Of a DNA stretch of 64,000 bases, positions 1 through 11,240 are shown in pieces (position 1 is the stretch's first letter; each line of letters opens with the position of its first letter). The notes below the pieces were generated by a model. The model was given only the letters and a program-made list of their open reading frames with translations, made no database searches and was not told where the DNA came from. The translations under genes were made by a program, and so were the position numbers. This DNA comes from Ptiloglossa arizonensis (lineage: Eukaryota > Arthropoda > Insecta > Hymenoptera > Colletidae): the NCBI RefSeq assembly GCF_051014685.1, contig NW_027478463.1, positions 806,001-870,000 on the forward strand, given 5' to 3'.

Positions 1-284
1 CGAGATATGGGAGTTTGAAGTTTAGGAATGGTTGAGAAACCATCAAAATTTTCGCAAGTGTGATAATCGAAACCAATAACTGGAATGGCCTAGGGGAAAA
101 GTACACACACCATTGTAATGGGGCGAGGTCCTACTTTCAGATGCATTAGGAATTTCTCGAGTTCGTCAATCCGTTCGCGAGATATGGGAGTTTGAAGTTA
201 AGGAATGGTTGAGAAACCATCAAAATTTTCGCAAGTCTTATATTCGAGACCAATAACTACAATGGCCCAGGGGAAAAATACGCA

Positions 285-301
285 TACCGTTGTAATCGGG
301 A
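285..301 (+). other. CENP-B-box-like 17-mer in the satellite monomer (representative site)
   Basis: The 17 bases TACCGTTGTAATCGGGA match the mammalian CENP-B box consensus YTTCGTTGGAARCGGGA at 13 of 17 positions and 7 of the 9 core positions (CG, A and CGGG kept; the first TT of the core is AC). Equivalent sites recur once per monomer with variation, often ACCATTGTAATCGGGC or ACCTTTGTAATCGGGC. Whether any protein binds is unknown, and a chance match in a fixed monomer cannot be excluded from one family. Confidence 0.4.
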
Positions 302-570
302 GTGCTTCTACTTTCAGATGCAAGAGAAATTTTTCGAATTCGTCAATCCGTTCGCGAGATATGGGAGTTTGAAGTTAACGAATGGTTGTGAAACCATCAA
401 AATTTTCGTAAGTCTGATACTCGAAACAAATAACTACAATGGCCTAGGGGAAAAATACGCATTCCGTTATAATCGGGAGAGCTTCTACTTTCAGATGCAA
501 CAGAAATTTTTCGGATTTGGCAATCCGTTCGCGAAATATGGGAGTTTAAAGTTAAGGAACGCTTGAGAAA

Positions 571-924
571 CCACCAAAATTTTCGCAATTCTGATACTCT
601 AAACCAATAACTGGAATGGCCTAGGGGAAAAGTATACACACCTTTGTAATCGGGCGAGTTTCTACTTTCAGATGCAACAGGAATTTCTCGAGTTCGTCAA
701 TCCGTTCGCGAGATATGGGAGTGTGAGGTTAAGGAATGGTTGAGAAACCACCAAAATTTTCGCAATTCTGATACTCTAAACCAATAACTGGAATGGCCTA
801 GGGGAAAAGTATACACACCTTTGTAATCGGGCGAGTTTCTACTTTCAGATGCAACAGGAATTTCTCGAGTTCGTCAATCCGTTCGCGAGATATGGGAGTG
901 TGAGGTTAAGGAATGGTTGAGAAA
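571..924 (+). repeat. Two adjacent near-identical satellite monomers
   Basis: The monomer at about 571-747 is repeated at 748-924 with essentially no difference that I could find. Both share the unusual variants TGATACTCTAAACC and AGTATACACACCTTTGTAAT. Neighbouring monomers differ clearly, so this pair marks a recent single-monomer duplication. Confidence 0.8.
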
Positions 925-2313
925 CCATCGAAATTTTCGTAAGTCTGATACTCGAAACAAATAACTACAATGGCCTCGGGGAAAAATACACATACCGTTG
1001 TAATCGGGAGAGCTTCTACTTTCAGATGCAAGAGAAATTTTTCGGATTCGTCAATCCGTTCGCGAAATATCAGAGTTTGGAATTAAGAGATGGTTGAGCA
1101 GCCACCAAAATTTTCGCTGGTCTGATACTCGAAACCAATAACTGGAATGGCCTAGGGGAAAAGTACACACACCAATGTAATCGTGCGAGTTTCTACTTTC
1201 AGATGCAACAGGAATTTCTCGAGTTCGTCAATCCGTTCGCGAGATATGGGAGTTTGAAGTTAAGGAATGGTTGACAATCCATCAAAATTTTCGCAAGTCT
1301 GATACTCGAAACCAATAACTACAATGGCATAGGGGAAAAATGCACATACCGTTCTAATCGGGAGAGTTTCTACTTTCAGACGCAACAGAAATTTTTCGAA
1401 TTCGTCAATCCGTTCGCGAAATATCGAAGTTTGGAGTTAAGAGATGGTTGAGAAACCACCAAAGTTTTCGCAATTCTGATACTCGAAACCAATAACTGGA
1501 ATGGCGTAGGGGAAAAGTACAAACACCATTGTAATCGGGCGAGTTTCTACTTTCAGATGTAACAGAAATTTTTCGGATTCGTCAATCCGTTCGCGAGATA
1601 TGGGAGTTTGAAATTAAGGTATGGTTGAGAAACCATCAAAATTTCGCAAGTCTGATACTCGAAACCAATAACTACTATGGCCTAGGGCAAAAATACACAT
1701 ACCGTTGTAATCGGGCGAGTTTCTGCTGTCAGATGCAACAGGAATTTCGCGAGCACGTCAATCCGATCGCGAGATATGGGAGTTTGAAGTTAACAGATGG
1801 TTGAGAAACCATCAAAATTTTCGCAATTCTGATGCTAGAAACCAATAACTGGAATGGCCTAGGCGAAAAGTACACACACCATTGTAATCGGTCGAGTTTC
1901 TACTTTCAGATGCAACAGGAATTTCTCGAGTTCGTCTATCCGTTCGCGAGATATGGGAGTTTGAAGTTAAGGAATGGTTGAGAAACCATCGAAATTTTCG
2001 TAATTCTGATACTGGAAACAAATAACTACAATGGCCTAGGGGAAAAGTACACACACCATTGTAATGGGGCGGGTTTCTACTTTCAGATGCAACAGGAATT
2101 TCTCGAGTTCGTCAATCCGTTCGCGAGATATGGGAGTTTGAAGTTAAGGAATGGTTGAGAAACCATCAAAATTTTCGCAAGTCTGATACTCGAAACCAAT
2201 AACTATAATGGCTTAGGGGAAAACTACACATACCATTGTAATCGGGCGAGTTTCAACTTTCAGATGCAACAGGAATTTCTGAAGTTCGTCAATCCGTTCG
2301 CGAGATATGGGAG

Positions 2314-2530
2314 AATATTTATAATTTCTATTATAAATCATTTGATCTGTAGTTAAATTGTACACTAATACTCTAAATACATATTTAATATATTTTTTAA
2401 TCTCTTTAGCCTCCAGAAGAATTTTATTTATACTATTTACTGTATATAATAATTTACACAGAATCGGAAATAAATCTAATTATTTATTTATAATAATTAT
2501 TTTTTATTCACTTATTTTACCAAAAATTTC
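2314..2530 (+). pseudogene. Nuclear mitochondrial fragment (numt): ND2 N-terminal third, left inverted copy
   Basis: Read on the plus strand with the invertebrate mitochondrial code (ATA Met, AGA Ser), this stretch gives a hydrophobic peptide with TLNTYLMYFLMSLASSS, then LFxLFTVYNNLHS and a closing IIFYSLIL. These align in order with insect ND2 (NADH dehydrogenase subunit 2 of complex I): the segment LKYFLTQxLAS, an AsnAsn stretch, and the hydrophobic stretch before APFHFWFP. AGA read as Ser fits the ND2 SLAS-S context better than Arg. It lacks a proper start and the rest of the gene, so it cannot be functional. The same sequence lies inverted at about 4350-4553, with roughly ten mismatches over about 207 aligned bases. 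It abuts the satellite directly at 2313/2314. A classical transposon terminal repeat is less likely because the repeat itself is ND2 coding sequence. Confidence 0.78.
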
Positions 2531-2544
2531 GTTTCTTCATGTAT

Positions 2545-2908
2545 TAATCAAATGTTAAATTGATATATCTCATAGACAATTATTACTTTCCATGTTTTAA
2601 AACTTTAAGAAACATCTCTTTACTTTGAAGTTCGATCAAAATCAATTGCTAGAGGCGAATCAATCATTTTTAATGCATAAATAAGATGCACATTGTTCGA
2701 TCAATATAGGGAACATGCGTAAATTTTAATAACAATCGCTGAAATGAACAAACATTCACCGAAACCATTCGCCCTCGAAGATTTCGCAATATCTTGATGT
2801 TTGTTTATCATAATTATTAACAACTGTCGTAGGATCTTACATTAGACAATTATTAGCAATGTCCTAGTATAAATAATGGCTTAAAATATCATTTCGTTGA
2901 AATATTCC
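2545..2908. repeat. Diverged direct repeat, copy 1 (spacing 544 bp), with a TATA-like box
   Basis: This segment is repeated at 3089-3443 with a constant 544-bp offset. Shared landmarks are CAAATGTTAAATT near the start, ATAAGATGCACATTGTTCGA (2681 and 3225), ATATAGGGAACATGCGTAAA, TCGCAATATCTTGA and a TATAAA-like box (2868 and 3412). The copies differ at many positions, so the duplication is old. Base composition is less AT-rich than the flanking ND2 pieces and no reading frame resembles a known protein. It may be remains of a mobile element regulatory region or an ordinary intergenic segment; I do not recognise the family. Confidence 0.75.
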
Positions 2909-3088
2909 TTGTTCGCGAAGGAATTTTTCCTTGAGATCCAACTGACATTCTCAAGGCTGCACGTATCGATTATCGATTCACAAGTATTTATCGCGGTGAT
3001 TTTTCTATCTAAAAAAGCGATTAATTGAATTTTGGCACTTTTGTGTAAAAAATACCACTTCTACGCGTATTGTGTAAATTATAAGAAT
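2909..3088. other. Spacer between the two direct repeats
   Basis: About 180 bp without repeat counterpart in the window. It holds a short hairpin-like phrase (TTCGCGAAGGAA) and ATCGATTATCGATT. I see no gene, RNA or recognisable element. Confidence 0.5.
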
Positions 3089-3443
3089 TAAGCAAATGTT
3101 AAATTAATGTATCTAATGAACAATTGTTACTTTCCGTGCTTTAAAACTTTACGAAACACGTTTTAACGTGGAGTCTCGATCAAAATAAATTTCGATAAGT
3201 TTCTTAATTAATTGCAATACATAAATAAGATGCACATTGTTCGATCAATATAGGGAACATGCGTAAATGTTAATAACAATCGCTGAAATGAACAAACATT
3301 CACTGAAACCGTTCGCCTTCGCAGACTTCGCAATATCTTGACATTTATTTATCATAATTATTAACAACCGTCGTTGGACCGTAGATTAAACAATTTTTGA
3401 CAATGTTTCGGTATAAAAAGCCATCAATTTCTTGAAATATTCG
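3089..3443. repeat. Diverged direct repeat, copy 2, with a TATA-like box
   Basis: Second copy of the segment at 2545-2908, in the same orientation at +544 bp. It ends around TTGAAATATTC (3432; counterpart at 2897), where similarity fades. The TATAAAAAG box is at 3412. Neither copy is followed by a convincing coding region. Confidence 0.75.
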
Positions 3444-3834
3444 GTTAGATCGAACAAATACGATCGAAGAAGCCGTGGGATAAAATAAATGAATATTTCT
3501 CTGCATATCGGAATTATAGTTTGTATGTATGCAAATATATTCTGAACCCGCAATTACAAATCCCTGTAACGTGGTAATTACATGGGTTGCCATCTATTGG
3601 AGAAAGGGTTAAACTACACTTAAGGGGTGAAAACACCTGGCGGAGAAACGCTCTAGTTTGTCGAGGAATTGTTCTAATTTCCACAAATAAATGGCGCGAC
3701 AAGTACAATTTACCGACATTAGAGGTAAGTATTTCCATTTGTATGATATTCCCTACTGTGCGATAAAATAAATAAATACTTTTGTACAAACTTTTGTATG
3801 TTTCATCTTTCGAATAAATGTAAAATTAAACCTT
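3444..3834. other. Unassigned island sequence between the direct repeats and the right ND2 fragment
   Basis: About 390 bp of moderate composition. The phrase GATAAAATAAAT-AATA occurs twice (about 3479 and 3762). A TGGCGCGAC phrase follows a run of ordinary sequence at about 3690. The latter loosely recalls a retroelement primer-binding site, but no long terminal repeat ends, gag or pol are visible, so I make no such call. Small open frames on the minus strand resemble nothing I know. Confidence 0.4.
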
Positions 3835-4553
3835 CCACGGTAAATTTTATTCTTGAATTTATTAATGTTTCTAGGACGATTTATTTCAGTATAAAGAGTG
3901 CTATAGGTGGGAAATTTGTTTACATTATAATTATTGAGTATAAAATAATTTTTCTTTTATTAGAGGTTAATATATTAAATAAGGAAGAAGAGTTAATCTT
4001 TATTATTTTAAATATAAAAATTAAAATTAAAGATATTATTGAATATAAAATGAAATATGTTAAAAACGTATTTTTGTTAATTATTAATAAAATAACTATA
4101 ATAGATGTTTGTATAACAGATGAATATCCTATAATTATTATGACTGATTTTTTTGTTTAAGCAAATGATAGGGGCAATAATTACATTAATTAGACAAATA
4201 AAATAAATTTCATTATTAAATTTTAATATGAGTTCTATAATAATTATAGGGATTAATTTTATTAAAGTTATTATAAAGAATAGATTTATCAATTTAATGA
4301 ATAAATTAAAGAAATCTATCGAACATTTAAAGAGTACATCTCAATTTTTAAGATAAGTGAAAAAAAAAAATTATTATAAATAAATAACTAGATTTATTTC
4401 CGATTCTGTGTAAATTATTATATATAGTAAATAGTATAAATAACATTCTTCTGGAGGCTAAAGAGATTAAAAAATATATTAAATATGTATTTAGAGTATT
4501 AGTGTCTAATTTATCTATAGATCAAATGATTTATAATAGAAATTATAAATATT
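3835..4553 (-). pseudogene. Nuclear mitochondrial fragment (numt): ND2, right copy, frameshifted with stops
   Basis: On the minus strand with the invertebrate mitochondrial code, conceptual fragments follow insect ND2 in order. From 4553 to about 4350 comes the LASSS region. Then come FKCSID (where ND2 has PFHFWFP), TLMKLMP (ND2 MTWQKIAP), CLNKKS and GYSSVMQTS (4129-4103; ND2 GLNQTS and AFSSINH), FLTYFMLYS and FMFK, and finally TNFPPMALFMLK (ND2 GGLPPFLGFLPKW). The order, spacing and several invariant residues make the assignment strong. Damage: a frame change at the T7 run 4148-4154, another near the A11 run 4360-4370, and TAA stops at 3920-3922 and 3881-3883. The second stop sits where ND2 has the Trp of PKW, as expected from TGA (Trp) changing to TAA. 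Similarity fades at about 3835-3860. It is a non-functional nuclear insertion, not the organelle gene. Confidence 0.85.
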
Positions 4554-7097
4554 ATAATCATTTAATCGAAACGGAGAAACGGAGAAACGGAGAAACGAAG
4601 AAACGAAGGAAGAAACGGAGAAACGAAGAAAGAAACGGAGAAACGAAGAAAGAAAAGGAGAAACGAAGAATGAAACGGAGAAACGAAGAAAGAAACGGAG
4701 AAATAAATGGAGAAACGAAGATATAAACGGAGAAAGGAAGAAACAAACGGAGAAGCGAAGAAGCGATGAACGAAACGGAGAAACGAAGATATAAACGGAG
4801 AAACGAAGAAAGAAACGGAGAAACGAAGAAAGAAACGGAGAAACGAAGAAAGAAACGGAGAAACGAAGAAAGAAACGGAGAAACGAAGAAAGAAACGGAG
4901 AAACGAAGAAAGAAACGGAGAAATGGAGAAATAAATGGAGAAACGAAGAAATAAACGGAGAAACGAAGAAAGAAACGGTGAAACGAAGAAAGAAACGGAG
5001 AAACGAAGAAAGAAACGAAGAAAGAAACGGAGAAACGAAGAAAGAAACGGAGAAACGAAGAAAGAAAGGGAGAGACGAAGAAAGAAACGGAGAGACGAAG
5101 AAAGAAACGGAGAAACGATCTAAGAAACGGTGAAACGAAGAAAGAAACGGAGAAATAAATGGAGAAACGCAGAAACGAACAAGGAAACGGAGAAACGAAG
5201 AAAGAAACGGAGAAACGAAGAAAGAAACGGAGAAGCGAAGAAAGAAACGGAAAAACGAAGAAAGAAACGGAGAAACGAAGAAAGAAAAGGAGAAACGAAG
5301 AAAGAAACGGAGAAGCGAAGAAAGAAACGCAGAAATGAAGAAAGAAACGGAGAAATGAAGAAAGAAACGGAGAAACGAAGAAAGAAACGGAGAAACGAAC
5401 AAAGAAACGGAGAAACGAAGAAAGAAACGCAGAAACGAAGAAAGAGACGGAGAAACGAAGAAAGAAACGGAGGAACGAAGAAAGAACCGGAGAAACGAAC
5501 TAAGAAACGGAGAAACGAAGAAAGAAACGGAGAAACGAACAAAGAAACGGAGAAACGAACAAAGAAACGGAGAAACGAAGAAAGAATCGGAGAAACGAAG
5601 AAAGAAACGGAGAAATAAATGGAGAAACGAAGATATAAACGGAGAAGCGAAGAAAGAAACGGAGAAACGAAGAAAGAAACGGAGAAACGAAGAAAGAAAC
5701 GGAGAAACGAAGAAAGAAACGGAGAAACGAAGAAAGAAACGGAGAAATGAATGGAGAAACGAAGATATAAACGGTGAAGCGAAGAAAGAAACGGAGAAAC
5801 GAAGAAAGAAACGGAGAAACGAAGAAGGAAACGGAGAAATAAATGGAGAAACGAAGATATAAACGGAGAAGCGAAGAAAGAAACGGAGAAACGAAGAAAG
5901 AAACGGAGAAACGAAGAAAGAAACGGAGAAACGAAGAAAGAAACGGAGAAACGAAGAAAGAAACGGAGAAATAAATGGAGAAACGAAGATATAAACGGAG
6001 AAGCGAAGAAATAAATGGAGAAACGAAGATATAAACGGAGAAGCGAAGAAAGAAACGGAGAAACGAAGAAAGAAACGGAGAAACGAAGAAAGAAACGGAG
6101 AAATAAATGGAGAAACGAATATATAAACGGAGAAGCGAAGAAAGAAACGGAGAAACGAAGAAAGAAACGGAGAAACGAAGAAAGAAACGGAGAAACGAAG
6201 AAAGAAACGGAGAAACGCACAAAGAAACGGAGAAACGAAGAAAGAAACGGAGAAGCGAAGAAAGAAACGCCGAAACGAAGAAAGAAACGGAGAAATGAAG
6301 AAAGAAACGGAGAAACGAACAAAGAAACGGAGAAACGAACAAAGATACGGAGAAACGAAGAAAGAAACGCAGAAACGAAGAAAGAAACGGAGAAACGAAG
6401 AAAGAAACGGAGGAACGAAGAAAGAACCGGAGAAACGAACTAAGAAACGGAGAAACGAAGAAAGAAACGGAGAAACGAAGAAATAAACGGAGGAACGAAG
6501 AAAGAACCGGAGAAACGAACTAAGAAACGGAGAAACGAAGAAAGAAACGGAGAAATAAATGGAGAAACGAAGAAACGAACAAGGAAACGCAGAAACGAAG
6601 AAAGAAACGGAGAAACGAAGAAATAAACGGAGAAACAAAGAAAGAAACGGAGAGACGAAGAAAGAAACGGAGAAACGAACAAAGAAACGGAGAAACGAAC
6701 AAAGAATCGGAGAAACGAAGAAAGAAACGCAGAAACGAAGAAAGAAACGGAGAAACGGAGAAAGAAACGGAGAAACGAAGAAAGAAACGGAGAATCGGAG
6801 AAATAAATGGAGAAACGAAGAAATAAACGGAGAAACGGAGAAATAAATGGAGAAACGAACAAAGAAACGGAGAAACGAAGAAAGAATTGAGAAACGAAGA
6901 AAGAAACGGAGAGACGAAGAAAGAAACGGAGATACGGAGAAATAAATGGAGAAACGAAGAAATAAACGGAGAAACGGTTGAAGAAACGGAGAAACGATGA
7001 AAGAAACGGAGAAACGAAGAAAGAAACGGAGAAACGAAGAAAGAAACGGAGAAACGAAGAAAGAAACGGAGAAACGAAGAAAGAAACGGAGAAATAA

Positions 7098-8590
7098 ATG
7101 GAGAAACGAAGAAATAAACGGAGAAACGAACAAGGAAACGGAGAAACGAAGAAAGAAACGGAGAAACGAAGAAAGAAACAGAGAAACGAAGAAAGATACA
7201 GAGAAACGAACAAAGAAACGGAGAAACGAACAAAGAAACGGAGAAACGAGGAAAGAAACGGAGAAACGAACAAAGAAACGCAGAAACGAAGAAGGAAACG
7301 GAGAAACGAAGAAAGAAACGGAGAAACGGAGAAACGAACAAAGAAACGGAGAAACGAACAAAGAAACGGAGAAACGAACAAAGAAAGGGAGAAACGAAGA
7401 AAGATCGGAGAAATAAATGGAGAAACGAAGAAATAAACGGAGAAACGTACAAGGAAAGGGAGAAACGAAGAAAGAAACGGAGAAACGAAGCAAGAAACGA
7501 AAAAACGAAGAAAGAAACGGAGAAACGAACGAAGAAACGGAGAAACGAACAATGAAACGCAGAAACGAAGAATGAAACGGAGAAACGAACAAAGAAACGG
7601 AGAAACGAAGAAAGAAACGCAGAAACGAAGAAAGAAACGGACAAACGAAGAAAGAAACGGAGAAACGAAGAAAGAAACGGAGAAACGATGAAAGGAACTG
7701 AGAAACGAAGAACGAAACGGAGAATCGGAGAAATAAATGCAGAAACGAAGAAATAGACCGAGAAACGGAGAAAGAAACGGAGAAACGAACAAAGAAACGG
7801 AGAAACGATAAAAGAAACGGAGAGACGAACAAAGAAACGGAGAAACGAACAAAGAAACGGAGAAACGAAGAATGAAACGGAGAATCGTAGAAATAAATGG
7901 AGAAACGAAGAAATAAACGGAGAAACGGAGAAATAAATGGAGAAACGGAGAAATAAACGGAGAAACGAACAAATAAACGGAGAAACGAAGAAAGAAACGG
8001 AGAAACGAACAAACAAACGGAGAAACGAACAAACAAACGGAGAAACGAAGAAAGAAACGGAGAAACGGAGAAATAAATGGAGAAACGAAGAAATAAACGG
8101 AGAAACGAAGGAAGAAACGGAGAAACGAAGAAAGAAACGGAGAAACGAAGAAAGAAACAGTGTAACGAAAAAAGAAACGAAGAAACGAAGAAAGAAACGG
8201 AGAAACGAACAAAGAAACGGAGAAACGGAGAAACAAATGGAGAAACGAAGAAATAAACGGAGAAACGAAGAAAGAAACGGAGAAACGAAGAAAGAAACGG
8301 AGAAACGAAGAAAGAAACGAAGGAAGAAACGGAGAAACGAAGAAAGAAACGGAGAAACGTACAAAGAAACGGAGAAACGAACAAACAAACGGAGAAACGA
8401 AGAAAGAAACGGAGAAATAAATGGAGAAACGAAGAAATAATCCGAGAAACGGAAAAAGAAACGGAGAAGCGAACAAAGAAACGGAGAAACGATGAAAGAA
8501 ACGGAGAAACGGAGAAATAAACGGAGAAACGAAGATATAAACGGAGAAACGAAGAAAGAAGCGGAGAAACGAACAAAGAACGGAGAAACG
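7098..8590. repeat. Minisatellite sub-block, counterpart of 10855-12330
   Basis: The order of variant units here reappears about 3757 bp downstream (landmarks 7937 to 11694; AAAGATCGG near 7401 to 11138). A 20-bp unit is lost and another gained between landmarks, so the offset is 3737 in the middle and 3757 on both sides. This shows that single units are gained and lost after large-scale duplication. Confidence 0.75.
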
Positions 8591-11240
8591 AACAAAGAAA
8601 CGGAGAAACGAACAAAGAAACGGAGAAACGAACAAAGAAACGGAGAAACGAAGAATGAAACGGAGAAACGAAGAAAGAAACGGAGAAACGAACAAAGAAA
8701 CGGAGAAACGGATAAAGAAACGGAGAAATAAAAGGAGAAACGAAGAAATAAACGGAGAAACGAAGAAAGAAACAGAGAAACGAAGAAAGAAACGGAGAAA
8801 CGAGGAAAGAAACGGAGAAGCGAACAAAGAAACGGAGAAACGATGAAAGAAACGGAGAAACGGAGAAATAAACGGAGAAACGAAGATATAAACGGAGAAA
8901 CGAAGAAAGAAACGGAGAAATAAGTGGAGAAACGAAGAAATAAACGGAGAAACGAACAAGGAAACGGAGAAACGAAGAAAGAAACGGAGAAACGAAGAAA
9001 GAAACGGAGAAACGAAGAAAGAAACGGAGAAACGAAGAAAGAAACGGAGAAACGAACAAAGAAACGGAGAAACGAAGAAAGAAACGGAGAAACGAAGAAA
9101 GAAACGCAGAAACGAAGAAAGAAACGGAGAAACGAAGAACGAAACGGAGAAACGAAGAAAGAAACGGAGAAACGAACAAAGAAACGGAGAAACGGATAAA
9201 GAAACGGAGAAATAAAAGGAGAAACGAAGAAATAAACGCAGAAACGAACAAGGAAACGGAGAAACGAAGAAAGAAACGGGGAAACGAAGAAAGAAACGAA
9301 AAAACGAAGAAAGAAACGGAGAAACGAACAAAGAAACGGAGAAACGAAGAAAGAAACGGAGAAACGAACAATGAAACGCAGAAACGAAGAATGAAACGGA
9401 GAAACGATGAAATAAACGGAGAAATGAAGAAAGAAACGGCGAAACGAAGGATGAAACGGAGAAACGAAGAAAGAAACGGAGAAATAAATGAAGTAACGAA
9501 GAAACAAACGAAGAAACGAAGAAAGAAACGGTGAAACGAAGAAAGAAACGGAGAAACGAAGAAAGAAACGGAGAAACGAAGAAAGAAGCGGAGAAACGAA
9601 CAAAGAACGGAGAAACGAAGAAACAATCGGAGAAACGAAGAAAGAAACGCAGAAACGAAGATAGAAACGGAGAAACGAACATAGAAACGGAGAAACGAAG
9701 AAAGAAACGGAGAAACGAACTATGAAACGCAGAAACGAAGAATGAAACGGAGAAACGAAGAAGGAAACGGAGAAACGAACAAAGAAACGGAGAAACGAAG
9801 AAAGAAACGGAGAAACGAAGAAAGAATCGCAGAATCGAAGAAAGAAACGGAGAAACGAAGAAAGAAACGGAGAAACGAATAAAGAAACGCAGAAACGAAG
9901 AAAGAAACGGAGAAATAAGTGGAGAAACGAAGAAATAAACGGAGAAACGAAGAAAGAAACGGACAAACGAACAAAGAAACGCAGAAACGAAGAAAGAAAC
10001 GGAGAAACGAAGAAAGAAACGGAGAAACGAAGAAAGAAACGGAGAAACGAACAAAGGAACGGAGAAACAAACAAAGAAACGGAGATACGAAGAAAGAAAC
10101 GGAGATACGAACAAAGAAACGGAGAAACGAACAAAGAAACGGATAAACGAAGAAAGAAACGGAGAAACGAAGAAATAAACGCAGAAACGAAGAAAGGAAC
10201 GGAGAAACGAACAAAGAAACGGAGAAACGAACAAAGAAACGGAGAAACGAACAAAGAAACGGAGAAACGAACAAAGAAACGGAGAAACGAAGAATGAAAC
10301 GGAGAAATAAATGGAGAAACGAAGAAATAAACGGAGACGCGAACAAGGAAACGGAGAAACGAAGAAAGAAACGGAGATACGAACAAAGAAACGGAGAAAC
10401 GAACAAAGAAACGGATAAACGAAGAAAGAAACGGAGAAACGAAGAAAGCAACGCAGAAACGAAGAAAGAAACGGAGAAACGAACAAAGAAACGGAGAAAC
10501 GAACAAAGAAACGGAGAAACGAACAATGAAACGGAGAAACGAAGAATGAAACGGAGAAATAAATGGAGAAACGAAGAAATAAATGGAGACGCGAACAAGG
10601 AAACGGAGAAACGAAGAAAGAAACGGAGAAACGAACAAAGAAACGGAGGAACGGAGAAATAAACGCAGAAACGAAGAAATAAACGGAGAAACGAAGAAAT
10701 AAACGGAGAAACGAATAAAGAAACGGAGAAACGAAGAAAGAAACGGAGAAACGAAGAAAGGAACGGAGAATCGAAGAAAGAAACGGAGAAACGAAGAAAG
10801 AAACGGAGAAACGAACAAAGAAACGGAGAAACGAAGAAAGAAACGGAGAAATAAATGGAGAAACGAAGAAATAAACGGAGAAACGAACAAGGAAACGGAG
10901 AAACGAAGAAAGAAACGGAGAAACGAAGAAAGAAACGGAGAAACGAACAAAGAAACGGAGAAACGAACAAAGAAACGGAGAAACGAGGAAAGAAACGGAG
11001 AAACGAACAAAGAAACGCAGAAACGACGAAAGAAACGGAGAAACGAAGAAAGAAACGGAGAAACGGAGAAACAAACAAAGAAACGGAGAAACGAACAAAG
11101 AAACGGAGAAACGAACAAAGAAACGGAGAAACGAAGAAAGATCGGAGAAATAAATGGAGAAACGAAGAAATAAACGGAGAAACGTACAAGGAAAGGGAGA
11201 AACGAAGAAAGAAACGGAGAAACGAAGCAAGAAACGAAAA

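Larger units (their letters stand above)
1..2313 (+). repeat. 177-bp satellite array, left block (about 13 monomers)
   Basis: Tandem monomers of about 177 bp, recognisable by the recurring phrases CGCGAGATATGGGAGTTTGA, TTGAGAAACCATCAAAATTT and CAATGGCCTAGGGGAAAA. Monomers differ by scattered substitutions and fall into several subtypes, for example ATACACATACCGTTGTAATC versus GTACACACACCATTGTAATC. The array enters at the window edge and stops in mid-monomer at about 2313, just after ATATGGGAG, where AT-rich sequence begins. The same family fills 36132-64000 in reverse complement. A monomer of about nucleosome length in a long array is typical of centromeric or pericentromeric satellites, but location on the chromosome is an inference. 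Short open frames here are by-products of the repeat. Confidence 0.97.
2314..4553. repeat. Inverted repeat of about 207 bp flanking the island (arms 2314-2521 and about 4350-4553)
   Basis: The left arm, read forward, equals the reverse complement of the right arm with about ten mismatches. Shared phrases include TATAATTTCTATTATAAATC, TTTAGCCTCCAGAAGAAT and TTTACACAGAATCGGAAATA. The arms start at the outer edges of the island, one touching the 177-bp satellite and the other ending 14 bp before the 20-bp array. I see no target-site duplication. Because both arms read as ND2, an inverted duplication of captured mitochondrial DNA explains them better than transposon ends. Confidence 0.85.

Noticed and set aside
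2358..2558. Plus-strand 66-codon frame as a nuclear gene
   Set aside because: It is the left ND2 numt fragment read with the standard code; it has no proper start and is truncated.
3089..3834. LTR retrotransposon remnant (TATA box, TGGCGCGAC as primer-binding site)
   Set aside because: There are no TG...CA ends, no gag or pol, and no matched pair of terminal repeats. The resemblance is too weak to call.
3798..4160. Plus-strand 120-codon frame as a small protein
   Set aside because: It lies antisense to the ND2 fragment and is Ile/Lys-rich from AT composition only.
2314..4553. DNA transposon with 207-bp terminal inverted repeats
   Set aside because: The repeat arms are ND2 coding sequence, no transposase is visible between them, and no target-site duplication is seen. 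An inverted numt is simpler.
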